The position numbers were made by a program, and so were the translations under genes. 64,000 bases of DNA. Origin: Hydrangea macrophylla (Eukaryota; Streptophyta; Magnoliopsida; Cornales; Hydrangeaceae). The notes under the pieces are model-generated. The model saw nothing but the letters and a program-made list of their open reading frames with translations, was not told where the DNA came from and ran no database searches. Shown piece by piece: positions 23,328-34,835 of this stretch. Each line of letters begins with the position of its first letter. Within the stretch, counting starts at the first letter, position 1. The stretch lies in the NCBI GenBank assembly GCA_033977485.1, contig CM066983.1, positions 61,871,010-61,935,009 of the forward strand, given 5' to 3'.

Positions 23328-24796
23328 TGATCGGTGACGAATAGTTACCGTTTGTAGTCCTAAAAATACGCTTTGTTAGCCCATTTCATGTAATTATTAG
23401 TTATTTTTTTAATAAGTATTCTAAATTTTGTAGGTTTTGGAGCTTTAACTTGAAAATGCACAAAAATCCAATGATTAGTGGCTTTGGAAGTCATTCTGGG
23501 CTCAAACGGTGATTCCGGTAAAAGCTGAATGCAGTAGTAGCCTCGGAAGGTCGCATTTTTAACAAGGAATACTTCATATTTGAGAAATTTCTCTAGAGAT
23601 ATAAAATGTAGATCTTTGAGTTACAGATGCATGGCCGCAAACGGTGAGTCAATTCAAGGTCCGAGTCAAAAGTTATTGAAATTCTACGATCGGTGCGTAG
23701 AGCAGCAAAAAATCTGAGAAAAGTTGGAAAATGGCCTGGTCGCTGGAGCGACCGGTTCACGCAACCCGTTGAAAAACTCAAATTCGCGTATTTCGAGGTC
23801 TTGAAGAGCCCTGTGCGATTCGAATTGGCTGAATACGTCCAGAAATGTAAAAACAGCTATTTTAGTGCGATTTGGCTTAGGAAAGCTTCCTAAATCCTTC
23901 CAAACTCTATATAAATCATATTCTAAATCAAATTTAAGGTGAAAAATCATTACACAATATTATACACAGCCATATACACTAAAATTTTAGCCATTGAAGA
24001 GGAGAAAGCAAGGAAAAGAAGAAGAAGACCAAGGATTTCCATGGCCTCCTCCATCAACCTCTTGTCATCCATCGCTCCCATGGTCAACTAAACCTAGATC
24101 TAGGGTGTATTTTATGTTTTTATTTTAGTTTTATTATGTATGGATGACAATTACATGTTCCGTGGATTTTTATAAATAAATCGTGCTTTTATTGATTAAA
24201 TCGTTATTTTCAAAGTTTACTCTTGTCTTAGATCTATTTTGATGGTAGTGTGCTCAATGATTTATGCTTGCTGTGCTTGTTTAGATTATTTACATGTAAT
24301 GGTGTTTAATTGAATTGTGCTATCAAGTATCCGAATAGTCCATGCCTAGATTAGACGGATTATACCACAACCCTAGTTTAGTGTGGGATAATTCGTGCTA
24401 ACCGAAGATGGATTATGTTGGTACTTGAACCATAGTTATTTTCTTGACAGAAGAATTGGGCTTGTAGCTACAATTCCCCATTATCATCCAACTTAATAAG
24501 CTAAAGTAATTCGTAAATATCCTTATTATGAAGCTAGTGGTGGATTTGCAATCCTAGGTTCCTTAAACATATTTATAAAAACAATTTTAAATCGCTTTCG
24601 TAATTTAGATTTATTCTCATTGTTATTAGTTTAATTAAAATTCAAATCCAATTCCCTTTTCTTAATTAATTAAATTTAGTTTTTAAAATTAAAGTGTTTT
24701 AGTATTTCAATCTCTGTGGGTTCGACCTTTACTTCACTACTACAAATCTTTAGAAAAGTAAAGTATACTTTTTACATCTTGATATTGACAACATCA
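23328..24796 (+). repeat. Athila 3' LTR
   Basis: The LTR is 1469 bp and homologous to 2397-3882 with scattered substitutions and indels. A TATA box lies at 23906-23915. It ends ACATCA and is followed by GTCGT. Confidence 0.9.
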
Positions 24797-24801
24797 GTCG
24801 T
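24797..24801. repeat. Target-site duplication (right) of the Athila element
   Basis: GTCGT, identical to 2392-2396. Tat interior resumes at 24802. Confidence 0.85.
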
Positions 24802-25150
24802 GCTCTTTGTGAGCTGCCTACGTATCCCAAGGCGAATCAGACCAGGACGTAGTTCAGGGCACAAATGAACAAATCACATCTATAGAATAAGACATGCGGA
24901 TGCTATGCAATGTATGGATGTGCCCTGAGTCCTATCAGGTTTAGTGTTCTGATCCTAGTATGAGTGAGTGCTAGTGTTTTTTACTATGATGCAATGGCTG
25001 ACTTGGATAAAGACACCATGATTTGGAAGACTCTAGGCCTCCGGGCAATCTTCTTAAATTCTGAGAAACGTGCTTTGCAAGCTAACGGATCATACGCAGG
25101 GTCTTTAGAGAATGACAACTAGAGGCGACCAAGGGATCCCGCGATAACCG
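24802..25150 (-). other. Tat 3' non-coding region next to the Athila insertion
   Basis: This opens with a GCCTACGTATCCC...CGTAGTTCAGG block that recurs three times near 30385-30640. Such blocks are common in the 3' region of Tat-type elements. No ORF is seen. Confidence 0.5.
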
Positions 25151-25154
25151 ATAA

Positions 25155-27575
25155 GTAAGAAAGCTCACAATAGCTGATGGGTAGGTGAGGAGGCTCACGA
25201 TTTTGGATAAAGAAGTAAGGAAGCTCACGATTTTGGACAAAGGAGTGAGGAAGCTCACGATAACTGAGAAAGCTCACGATTTAGGACAAAGGAGTGAGGA
25301 AGCCCACAATAAGTGAGGAAGCTCACGATAAGTGAAGAAGCACACAATTTTGGACAAAGAAGTGAGTGAGTAAGCTTATGATAAGTGAGAAAGCTCACCA
25401 TTTTGGACAAAAGAGTGAGAAAGTTCATGATAAGTGAGAAAGCTCATGATTTTGGACGAAGGACTAAGGAAGCTCACGATAAGCGAGGAAGCTCATGATT
25501 TTGGACGAAGGAATGAGGAAGCTCACGATAATTGAGAAGGCTCACAGTTTTGGACAAAGGAGTGAGCAAGCTCAAGATAAGTGAGAAAGCTCACAATTTT
25601 GGATAAAGGAGTGAGGAAGCTCACAATAAGTGAGGAAGCTCACAACAAGTGAGAAAGCTCACGATAAATAAGGAAGCTCATGATTTTGGAGGAAGGAATG
25701 AGGAAGCTCACGATAATTGAGAAAGCTCACGGTTTTGGACAAAGGAGTAAGGAAGCTCACGATAAGTGAGAAAACTCACGATTTTGGACGAAGGACTGAG
25801 GAAGCTCATGATAAGCGAGGAAGCTCACGATTTTGAACGAAGGAATGAGGAAACTCACGATAATTGAGAAAGCTCATGGTTTTGGACAAAGCAGTGAGGA
25901 AGCTCAGGATAAGTGACAAAGCTCAGGATTTTGGATAAAGGAGTGAGGAAGCTCACGATAAGTGAGAAAGCTCACGTTTTGGATAAAGAAGTGAGGAAGC
26001 TAACGATAAGTCAGTAAGCTCACGATTGTGTACGAAGGAATATGGAAGCTCACGATAAGTAAGAAAGCTCACGGTTTTGGACAAAGGAGTGAGGAAGCTC
26101 ACGATAAGTGAGAAAGCTCACGATTTCGAACAAAGGAGTGAGGAAGCTCATGATAAGTGAGAAAGCTCACGATTTTGGATGAAGGACTGAGGAAGCTCAT
26201 GATAAGCGAGGAAGCTCACAATTTTGGATGAAGGAATGAGGAAGCTCACGATAATTGAGAAAGCTCTTGGTTTTGGAAAAAGGAGTGAGGAAGCTCACGA
26301 TAAGTGAGAAAGCTCACGATTTTGGATAAAGAAGTGAGGAAGCTCACGATAAGTGAGAAAGCTCATAATTTTGGACGAAGGATTGAGGAAGCTCATGATA
26401 AGCGAGGAAGCTCACGACTTTGGACAAAGGAATGAGGAATCTCACAATAATTGTGAAAGCTCATAGCTTTGGACAAAGGAGTGAGGAAGCTCACGATAAG
26501 TGAGAAAGCTTACGATTTTGGATAAAGGAGTGAGAAAGATCACGATAAGCGAGGAAGATCACAATTTTGGACGAAGGAATGAGGAAGCTCACAATAATTG
26601 AGAAAGCTCATGATTTTGGTCAAAGGTGTGAGGAAGCTCACGATAAGTGAGAAAGCTCACGATTTGGACAAAGGAGTGAGGAAGCTCATGATAAGTGAGA
26701 AAGCTCACAATTTTGGAAAAAGAAGTAAGGAAGCTCAGGATAATTGAGAAAGCTCACGAATTTGGACGAAGGAATGAGGAAGCTCACAATAAGTGAGAAA
26801 TCTAACGGTTTTGGACAAAGGAGTGAGGAAGTTCACGATAAGTGAGAAAGCTCACAATTTTAGACAAAGGAGTGAGGAAGCTCACGATAAGTGAGAAAGC
26901 TCACGATTTTGGATGAAGGACTGAGGAAGCTCATGATAAGCGAGGAAGCTCACGATTTTGGATGAAGGAATGAGGAAGCTCACGATAATTGAGAAAGCTC
27001 ACAGTTTTGGACAAAGGAGTGAGGAAGCTCACGATTTTGGATAAAGGAGTAAGGAAGCTCACTTTAAGTGAGAAAGCTCATGATTTTGGACGAAGGACTG
27101 AGGAAGCTCATGATAAGCGAGGAATCTCACGATTTTAGACGAAGGAATGAGGAAGCTGACGATATTTGAGAAAGCTCACGGTTTTGGACTTAGGATTGAT
27201 GAAGCTCACGATAATTAAGAAAGCTCATGATAAGGGAGAAAGCTCACAATTTTGGACGAAGGAATAAGGAAGCTCACGATAATTGAGAAAGCTCACGATT
27301 TTGGTAAAAGGAGTGAGGAGGCTCACGATAAGTGAGGAATCTTACGATTTTGAACAAAGGAGTGAGGAAGCTCACGATAACCGAGGAAGCTCACGATTTT
27401 GGATGAAGGAATGAGGAAGCTTACGATAATTGAGAAAGCTCACGATTTTGGACAAAGGAGTGAGGAAGCTCACGATAAGTGAAAAAGTTCACGATTTTGG
27501 ATAAAGGAGTGAGAAAGCTCACGTTAAGCGAGGAAGCTCACAATTTTGGACGAAGGAATGAGGAAGCTCACAATA
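25155..27575. repeat. 49-bp tandem array (about 50 copies) in the Tat 3' region
   Basis: The unit is 49 bp and is built of two half-units, each starting GAG(G/A)AAGCTCACGAT. It continues with AAGT or TTTTGGACAAAGGAGT. Variants such as GAAGGACTGAGG, GAAGGAATGAGG and ATAAGCGAGG recur in a regular order, which suggests a higher-order repeat of four or five units. A 49-bp period is not a multiple of three and no frame stays open, so it is non-coding. Satellite-like arrays in the 3' region are known in Ogre/Tat elements. Confidence 0.9.
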
Positions 27576-27980
27576 ACCAATGGACATGGAGCGTTGGATT
27601 GTGACATGGAGCGTTGGATTGTGAATAGACAATGCTTGCCCTAGGAGTCGGTGTCTTTTGACTGTGGGCGGAGTTTTTCAATCGTTCACCTTTTTTTATG
27701 ATGACCAATCTGGAATTTTTGTTCAGGTTCTGCTGGGGATGGTAAGGGATTCTCTGAGAATCTCTCTTAATTGTTTTAAATTCTTGATTGAGAACTAGGA
27801 TTCAAATTCGAATCTATCACGGTTAATCCAATCTTGCAATGGTCGATCTGAAAAGCCTATTCGGGCCTCCAAGATGATTGACGGATGTGGAAGTCCCAGA
27901 TAGCAAAGAGTAAATAGGGTAGCCTGAGATAACTGGTGGACGTGAAAGTCCTACCTTAATCCAGAGGGTCTACAATAAAA
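27576..27980. other. Non-repetitive spacer in Tat 3' region
   Basis: About 400 bp between two arrays. It has a short direct repeat (GGACATGGAGCGTTGGATTG twice, at 27583-27619) and nothing coding. Confidence 0.45.
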
Positions 27981-28430
27981 GATTTGCCTTAATATAGAGG
28001 GCTGACAGTGAAAGATTTGCCTCAATCTAGAAGGCTGATGACAACAGATTTGCCTCAATCTAGAGGGCTGACTACAACAGATTTACCTCAGACTAGAGGG
28101 CTAACAACGAAGGATTTGCCTCAATCTAGAGGGCTGATAATAATAGATTTACCTCAATCTAGAGGGCTGATAACGATAGATTTTCCTCAAACTAGAGGGC
28201 TAACAACAAAGGATTTGCCTCAATCTAGAGGGCTGATGACAACAGATTTGCCTCAATCTAGAGGGCTGACAATGATAGATTTGCCTCAAACTAGAGGGCT
28301 AACAACAAAGCATTTTCCTTAATCTAGAAGGCTGATGACAACAGATTTGCCTCAATCTAGAGGACTGACAATGAAGGATTTGCCTCAATCTAGAGGGCTG
28401 ACGACAACAGATTTGCCTTAATTAAGAGGG
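27981..28430. repeat. 30-bp tandem array (about 15 copies)
   Basis: The unit is GATTTGCCTCAATCTAGAGG followed by a more variable GCTGACAACA. Because 30 is a multiple of three, a 104-aa frame stays open on the plus strand (28008-28322) as a decapeptide repeat DLPQSRGLTT. The frame is antisense to the element and has no start context of note. I treat it as a by-product of the array. Confidence 0.85.
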
Positions 28431-28484
28431 GACGATGAACACGACATATTTTGAATGAGAGTGACTATAAACTAATGATGATTA

Positions 28485-28945
28485 ACGAACTGACGATGTA
28501 TGAATCGAGATGACGAGTAGATAGTTAACTATTGTAACTGTCATAGGTTGGACCAATGGTTGGCTAATCGTGATCAGAAGGACTGACGATGTACGAATCA
28601 AGATGACGAGTTGACAGTGAACTACTATGACTGTCATAGATTAAACTAACAATGTACTAATCGAGGTGACGAGTCGATAGTGAACTACTGTGACTGTCAT
28701 GGATTGAACTAACGATGTATGAATCGAGATGACGAGTCGACAGTGAACTATTGTGACTGTCATGGATTGGATCAACGGTTAGACTAACCGTGATCAGAAG
28801 GAATGACGATGAGCGAATCGAGATGACGAGTCGACAGTGAACTACTATGACTGTCATATATTGGACTAATGATGTATGAATTGAGATGATGAGCCAACAG
28901 TGAACTAATGTAACTGTCATGGATTGGACTGACGATGTACTAATC
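28485..28945. repeat. Tandem repeats of about 63 and 92 bp
   Basis: GATGACGAGTCGACAGTGAA recurs at about 28510, 28602, 28664, 28728, 28820 and 28885. The unit is about 63 bp. Longer units of about 92 bp carry an extra piece (GTGATCAGAAGG). Confidence 0.75.
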
Positions 28946-29190
28946 GATAAGCCTGTTGGGGATAAAACTGAATTTGCTAGGGATTAAATGACTCTATTGA
29001 GGAGGAATGGATAAGATGTACTCTGTTAGGGAAGAAGGCAATACGCCCACTAATACGAGTAAAGGTATGATTCTATTCGTAGATGATCTATATATGGTAG
29101 CTACGGATTTGACATTGATGGAGAATGATGACCAACAGCCACTCATGGACTCGGTGGCTCTCAGATTCTTAACAGCATTTCTCAAATGAT
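28946..29190. other. Unrecognised Tat 3' sequence
   Basis: Two overlapping frames of about 60 aa exist on opposite strands (28994-29185 and 29007-29189). Neither has a recognisable domain. Confidence 0.35.
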
Positions 29191-29194
29191 GATC

Positions 29195-29455
29195 CTCAAC
29201 TTTTCAACACATCTGATGCTCCTCAACTCTTCATATCTGATGCTCCTCGACACATTTGATGCTCCTCAACATATCTGATGCTCCTCAACAAATCTAATGC
29301 TCCTCGACACATCTGATCCTCCTCAATACATATGATGCTTCTCCACTCTTCAATGATGTTCCTCAACATATCCGATGCTCCTCCACTCTTCAACTATGTT
29401 CCTCAACACATCCGATGCTCCTCGACACATCTGATGCTCCTCAACAACACATCTG
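29195..29455. repeat. Short degenerate array (CATCTGATGCTCCTC)
   Basis: About a dozen imperfect copies of a 19-25-bp unit containing GATGCTCCTC. Confidence 0.7.
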
Positions 29456-31690
29456 GGCTCTGAGCCCTAAACAATTTTAATAACACATCTCATGCTGACA
29501 CCTTGACTGGTGCGGTAATAGCATTTGGTTCTCCTTCTTGTTTCGTCCTTAGAATGCTCTTAAAAAGAAATTTATAATTTGATTTGAAAAATTCATTACT
29601 ATTCACTATTGACTTATACATTTGAGACAACGAAAGACTCAAAGACTGACAAACATCGTCGCACGTATGAGGGCGACACATTTGACACCAAATTGGAAGA
29701 AACTCGACTTTGCCAAGATTTGATGTGCATTTATCATAGATGATACCATTTCACTCCTCATCTTAACATGGTAGCACTTTGCTGATAAATCTGATTTTTG
29801 AAAATTCCTCCCTACTGATCTAGTCGATTCTCTGCTTTTCCCAGGATGTGCTTTAAATTAGTGCCTTAGCTTATAGAATAAAAGATACTCCATTTCAAAA
29901 AATTTCAAAACAACTTGGTGACTTGAAAACTCGCCCTTGGTGTGAACAGGTCATGTTAGGCAAACGAATTTGCCCCTAGTTTGAGGTGTAGGAAGTAGAA
30001 TTCATAAGCAAACGAGGTAGGTGACCAAAGTTTTCCCCTAGTTTGGATGATGGTTCTTTGAAGGTTTTGGGCAAATGAGGTAGGTGACCAAAGTTTGCCC
30101 CTTGTATAAAGGGTAGATAGTAAATTCAGGCAAACGAGGCGGGTAGCGAAAGTTTGCCCCTAGTGTGGAAGGTGATTTTTGGCTCGAGACAAGGACCGTG
30201 ACTTTAATCTCTCAAATGCTCATAACTTTTGCCTAGGCACTAGTGAGGTGACCTAGCGAGCTCTTTTCTCTATTTTGTTATTGCTCACCTTGGATTTAGC
30301 TCTCATTTTTCCCTAGGCGTCCTTTCGGATTTTCGACCTAGTGAGCCATCCTTCTTTTCTTTCTTTTTTTTTTTTCAAAGTCTGCCTACGTACCCCCAAG
30401 CGGGGATCAGGTCTAACGTAGTTCAGGCCAAGGTATTTTAAAGAATGGGGGGTTGATTATGAATGTGTCGACCAAACCAATGAGGTTGCCTACGTATCCC
30501 CGAATAGAAATTAGTTCAAGTGTAGTTCAAGGAAAGGTCTTGAAAGAAATTGGTTTGATTATGATGGTGTCCACCGAACCGATGCGGTTGTCTACGTATC
30601 CCCAAGTGGGAATCAGGTCGAGCGTAGTTCAAGGCGAGGCTTGGAGGAAGAGGGGTCGAGGGTTTTTCAAATCAATTGTCAAATAAGTTCAAACTTAGGT
30701 CACTTGTGGTAGCCTTGAATAAGAAGATTCAGTTTCGGTCTCCCTTTCTTTACTTTTTTTTTCTTTTCATTTTGAGGATTGATCCTTTTCACTTTCGCCT
30801 AGCCAGTCAATTTTACTTTTCATGTAGTTGATTCTTGTGAGATCTTTTGACTGCAATATCATAATTCAAGAATGTGCATGTCAGCTCTCAGAATTTATTT
30901 GTGGTCGTTCCGAGCCTTTTGAAATGTGATCTAGGCATGTTCTCATGATGTACCTTGAAGTATACAATTCTCTGTATCACTAAAATTTTCTTTCATTCAT
31001 TTTTTCCATCATTTTGACTAGCTAAGGTCGGATCTTGGAAATCAATACATTTTCAGCTCTAACTTTTGCCTAGGTGTCCTTTCGGGTTTTCAACCTAGCG
31101 AGCTTTTCTTTTTATTTTCTTTTTCCTTCTTTTTTTTTGAAAGTGGAGATGAAACTCGCTGAAAGTGTTTGGCTACCATCAAGGACTAAGTCTGCATTGC
31201 TTCCAATCGGACAGATTGCATGGCTCCCAATTAGATTGGGCTTAAGACTTTGAAATGGTGGAAAAAAAGGGTGTTGGGCAAGCCCTAAGTCAGTTTCAAG
31301 TATGTCTTTTTGAGATTTGAGTAAAAGCATCTTTTAAATTCTTAAAGTAAGACTATTCAACTCTCGGCTCTTCATCGGTGCCAGCGTGAAATCGAATTTG
31401 ACCTTTTTAGGATTCTTTTTTTTTATGCAAAAATTTATTAGCAAAGTGATATCCATGGTAATTTGAAAAGTGACATTTTAGTTCGATGATTCGTGCATTG
31501 ATGACTAGACACAACAAATTAGGCAAAAATAAGATTTCATTCCATTGAAAGAAGAAGGCTTACATTTCTCGACACAGACTCATAACAACTTGAAGACTGA
31601 CAAACTCGATAATAAGACTAAACTTAAAATAGATTCAAAACATAGGACATACTCGACTGGACTTGGCTTGGTCTCAAATGAAGTGTCACG
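29456..31690 (-). other. Tat 3' non-coding region with several small repeats
   Basis: At 29950-30170 a GCAAACGAGGTAGGTGACC unit recurs three or four times. At about 30385-30640 a CCTACGTATCCCC...CGTAGTTCAAGG unit recurs three times at about 105-bp spacing. At about 30300 and 31080 a CCTAGGCGTCCTTTCGG block occurs twice. The part nearest gag (31550-31690) has a coding-like 3' end feature: read on the minus strand it is a CAATGGAATGAAATC stretch seen at the transcript end of such elements. No pol domain is seen anywhere in this 2.2 kb. Confidence 0.5.
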
Positions 31691-31778
31691 GTGACTCGCT
31701 TATTCTTTTTTTTGAAAGAGCATCCTCATTTGTTTTGCTAGAAAAAGTCCCAAACACCATCGCTTCACCGGCACAGGT

Positions 31779-32144
31779 TCAACATTTATGGGTGTCAACA
31801 AAAGGGAACATTTGAACAGATGAGCCAGGGGCTTTAGGTTCGATGAAGCTGACATTTTGGTTGACATAGGGTTGGATGGGTGATGGTTCGATGATTTTCT
31901 GATCGATGAGGTCTTGGATATCATGGCGAAGGCGTAGGCGCAGGCAGCTGTCGGTGTCATGGCCTGGGCCTTGGTGGTAGGCACAACATTTGGATAGGTT
32001 ACAGTTAGGCGAAGGGATACCAGCACGAGGTTGAAGAAGTTGGAGGTGCCCCTTTTCGATGAGGTTATCAAGGATAACGAACAATGGCATACATAGGTTG
32101 GTAAAGGTTCTTGGGTTGTGGGCTTTGTTAAACTTTGAGTTCAA
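31779..32144 (-). pseudogene. gag: Tat-type gag remnant with zinc finger
   Basis: The minus-strand frame (121 aa) begins with the NPRTFTNLCMPL block. It then has the zinc-binding CCAYHQGPGHDTDSC motif followed by LRHDIQDLIDQKIIEP. This order is typical of the C-terminal part of Gag in Tat/Retand/Ogre elements. The capsid part upstream is not recognisable apart from a weak coiled-coil-like remnant near 32290-32350. Downstream there is no protease or RT. A second frame over the same bases (31700-32071) is a shadow. Confidence 0.72.
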
Positions 32145-32855
32145 GTGGGTCCTCAGAGTGGCTCTTGTGTTGGATATGGAATAGGATTACCCAGGCAAGG
32201 GTGTGGACTTGGACATGAGTAAGGATTCGGATGTGGAAATGGGCTTGGATAGACGGTGTCGGACAACCCATACTTCCTTTATTGATGCTCTGCACCATCT
32301 TCTCAAATCGGCTTATTCTTAAACTTAGATGTTCAACAGTTCGAGAGCTTGGTAGGCCATTAGTGGGTTTATGATAGCCTGGGCTAGCCCGCGGTCATGA
32401 TAATGAATTCGGGGAGGTACAATAGTGTCCTTACCTAGGGCTACATTTTCTGCAAATAGAAGTAAAAGCCCAAATTAGCAATGGTGAAAAAATACTTCTT
32501 ATGGACTCCTAGCGGGAGGAGATGATAAGAATTTTGAAGGATTTAACGATGCGAAGCGAGGAGAGTTGCAGTAAGTATACGACTTCTATACAATGATTGA
32601 GATGGGTAAGGATGATGATACGCATGCAATTGATGTGTAGAGACTGACATGTATCAGACTGACAAGATGTGCGTGCATGTAGACTGACACGAATTGGGTA
32701 TGCATATGAGATAAATATGCGGATGCAAGCCCTAATCATTATGATGCCCCTACTTTTAATAGATAGCAGTTAAACAAATAAGGTCCTAGCCATACAGAGT
32801 GTGCTAACCTTACTTTCCAGTATGATCACCAAGGGATAACAGGGATTTTCGGGAT
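32145..32855 (-). other. Degraded gag/leader region of the Tat element
   Basis: This is AT-rich with short frames only. A weak match to the segment before the gag nucleocapsid (SLRISRFEKMVQS) can be read on the minus strand near 32290-32350. Nothing else is recognised. Confidence 0.4.
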
Positions 32856-32859
32856 CTTT

Positions 32860-33960
32860 CGGGAATTTTGGATAGAGTTTCTGGGAGAAATAGGGATTTG
32901 GAAGATTCGGAGGAATTTCTAGAAGTTATTTGAGTTTCTAGGAGAAATAGGAATTTCTGGTTGATTTGGACTGAGCTTCTGGGAGAAACTGGTATTTTGG
33001 ATATTTCTGAGAAATTTAGATAGAGTTTCTAGGATAAACAAGTATATCTGGGCATTTCTGAGTGATTTGGCAGAGTTTCTGGGAGAAACAAGTACTTTGG
33101 GTATTTTTGGGAAATTTGGATAGAGTTTTTGGGAGAAACAAGTATATTTGGGTGAGTCGGATAGAGTTTCTGGGAGAAACAAGTATATCAGAGTTTCCAA
33201 GAGAAACTGAGGTTTATGGGAAATCTGGGGAGAAACAGGGATTTCTGGGTGAAACTAGAATTTTTGGAAAATCTGGATAAATTGGATAGAGTTTCCGGAA
33301 GAAACAGGTATATATGAGAGTTTCTGGGTGAAACATGGATTTTAGAGTTTCTAAGTGAAACATGGGTTTCTGGGTGATTTGGACAGAGTTTTGTAGGAGA
33401 AACAAGTATATCTGGGCATTTCTAGGTGATTTGAATAGAGTTTATGGGAGAAACAAGTATTTTAGGTTTTTTTGGAAAATTTGGATAGAGTTTCTGGGAG
33501 AAACTGGCTATATCCAGGTATTTCTAAGAAACTAGACAGAGTTTCCGGGAGAAACTGGTTATGTCTGGGAGTTTTTGGGAGAAATTGGTACATCTAGACA
33601 TTTTTGGGAAGTTTGGACGGAGTTGCTGGGATTTTGGGAAATCTGGGAGATTTGGACAGAGCTTATGGGAAAACTGGTATATTTGGGTAAGTCGAACATA
33701 TTTCTGGGAGAAACAAGTATATCGGAGTTTATAAGAGAAACTGAGGTTTCTGGGTATTTTGGGGGAAGCAAGAATATCTGGGTAATTCGGACAGAGTATC
33801 TAGGGGACACAAGTATATCGGAGTTTCTGGAAGAAGCTGAGATTTCTGGAAGAAACTGAGATTTCTGGGTAATCTGGGGAGAAATAGGGATTTCTAGGAA
33901 ATCTGGGTAATTCGGATAGAGTTTCTAGGAGAAACAGGGATATCCTGATGAGTTGGGTAG
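32860..33960. repeat. Degenerate tandem array in the Tat leader
   Basis: GAGTTTCTGGGAGAAACAAG recurs more than fifteen times, mixed with TATATCTGGGTATTTCTGGG and GATTTGGATAG pieces at irregular 45-70-bp spacing. Short frames here (32919-33200, 33062-33280, 33559-33859 and others) are repeat by-products with recurring SPRNS or GETSISEF peptides. Confidence 0.8.
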
Positions 33961-34602
33961 AGTTTCTGGTAGAAATAGGAATTTATGATGAGAACAGGTG
34001 ATGATGGTGATCATACTGTCTGGCAAGTTTCCATACTCTTGTGTCTTAGGACCAACAAACAAGGTTTGCGGTGTGTATCTTTGTAAACATGGAGCAGACA
34101 TCCTTGTCATGGTGCCTAGGCATGTAAACTCAATGTAATTACATGTGAGTGATTGCCTTGGGAATCATAAGAAAGAGGTTCTGTTCTATGCCACTTAAGC
34201 ATCTACACCGCGCAGGTAATCCCACAAGGGCATACAACAGTTATATCACATTGTCCTATCTGAAAAGATAAATGAATAGTCCTATAAAAGGTTCTTTAGG
34301 AATCTATATGCAAAGATTGGGTTTAGTCAAATAGGGTCCGTTGACGAGAGTTTCAATATACCGTCAGAGAGACAGTACAGAGGTTTTTTACCCTTTTTGA
34401 TATACCTTGGAAGGTACAGTATCAACGGTGACTTGTGCCCTGGCACAGCAAGACCTGAACAATGTCAGCGCCGTGTTTCAGACATAGTCGGAGGAGAAAT
34501 GCAGGAGTGCAATGCGGTGAACCGGACACAGTAAAAAGATGATTTTAAGGATGCTTCTTATGAGCCAAACCTCTGTATTATTTTGTTTTGAAAAATAAAT
34601 TA
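33961..34602 (-). other. Tat 5' leader after the primer site
   Basis: Non-coding leader between primer site and the array. Two diverged copies of a TTTACC...TATACC(G/T)T piece lie near 34355-34415. Nothing else is recognised. Confidence 0.4.
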
Positions 34603-34620
34603 TCCCCAGTGGAGTCGGCA
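34603..34620 (-). promoter_or_regulatory. Primer-binding site of the Tat element (tRNA-Arg type)
   Basis: On the minus strand this reads TGCCGACTCCACTGGGGA, three bases after the 5' LTR end. It closely resembles the CGACTCCGCTGGGGA-type site of Ogre/Tat elements. It sets the element's orientation. Confidence 0.72.
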
Positions 34621-34830
34621 GATTGTGGACCCTCGGAATTCCACCTCTTTGTTTTGATTGAGATTGTTTTGAAAAGGAAAGGAAAAGGTCTGTTGAAAAC
34701 AGATACAGATTCGCCACTTGGTCTTTAAGGAACCAAGAAACCTAATTTGACTTACCCAAACAGATAAAGGGCACCGGCCCTTCATAATCAAAGAACTTGG
34801 CTCGGGGTTTTGGTACTAGAGAGGAAGGAG

Positions 34831-34835
34831 CCTTT
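34831..34835. repeat. Target-site duplication (left) of the solo LTR
   Basis: CCTTT, repeated at 37827-37831. The uninterrupted copy at 62863-62867 has CCTTT only once. Confidence 0.88.

Larger units (their letters stand above)
2397..24796 (+). mobile_element. Athila-type Ty3/gypsy element, gag-protease only
   Basis: This element lies on the plus strand with LTRs at 2397-3882 and 23328-24796 and TSD GTCGT. The tRNA-Asp-like primer site and the gag/protease sequence are of Athila type. So is the block after the protease, with its 'cttcttgggaggcaaccc' and 'attggggacaatg...gtttggggg' motifs. A 13.8-kb chromovirus (8325-22117) is nested in its 3' non-coding region. Without the nested element it is about 8.6 kb. 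The normal pol genes are absent: the 3' region begins directly after the protease ORF. The gag has stops and a frameshift. Confidence 0.85.

Noticed and set aside
25155..27575. CRISPR-like array
   Set aside because: Units are contiguous with no unique spacers, and the surrounding DNA is plant retrotransposon sequence.
33559..33859. Several ORFs with recurring SPRNS or GETSISEF peptides (32919-33859)
   Set aside because: They arise from the degenerate tandem array in the Tat leader, on both strands, with no domain.
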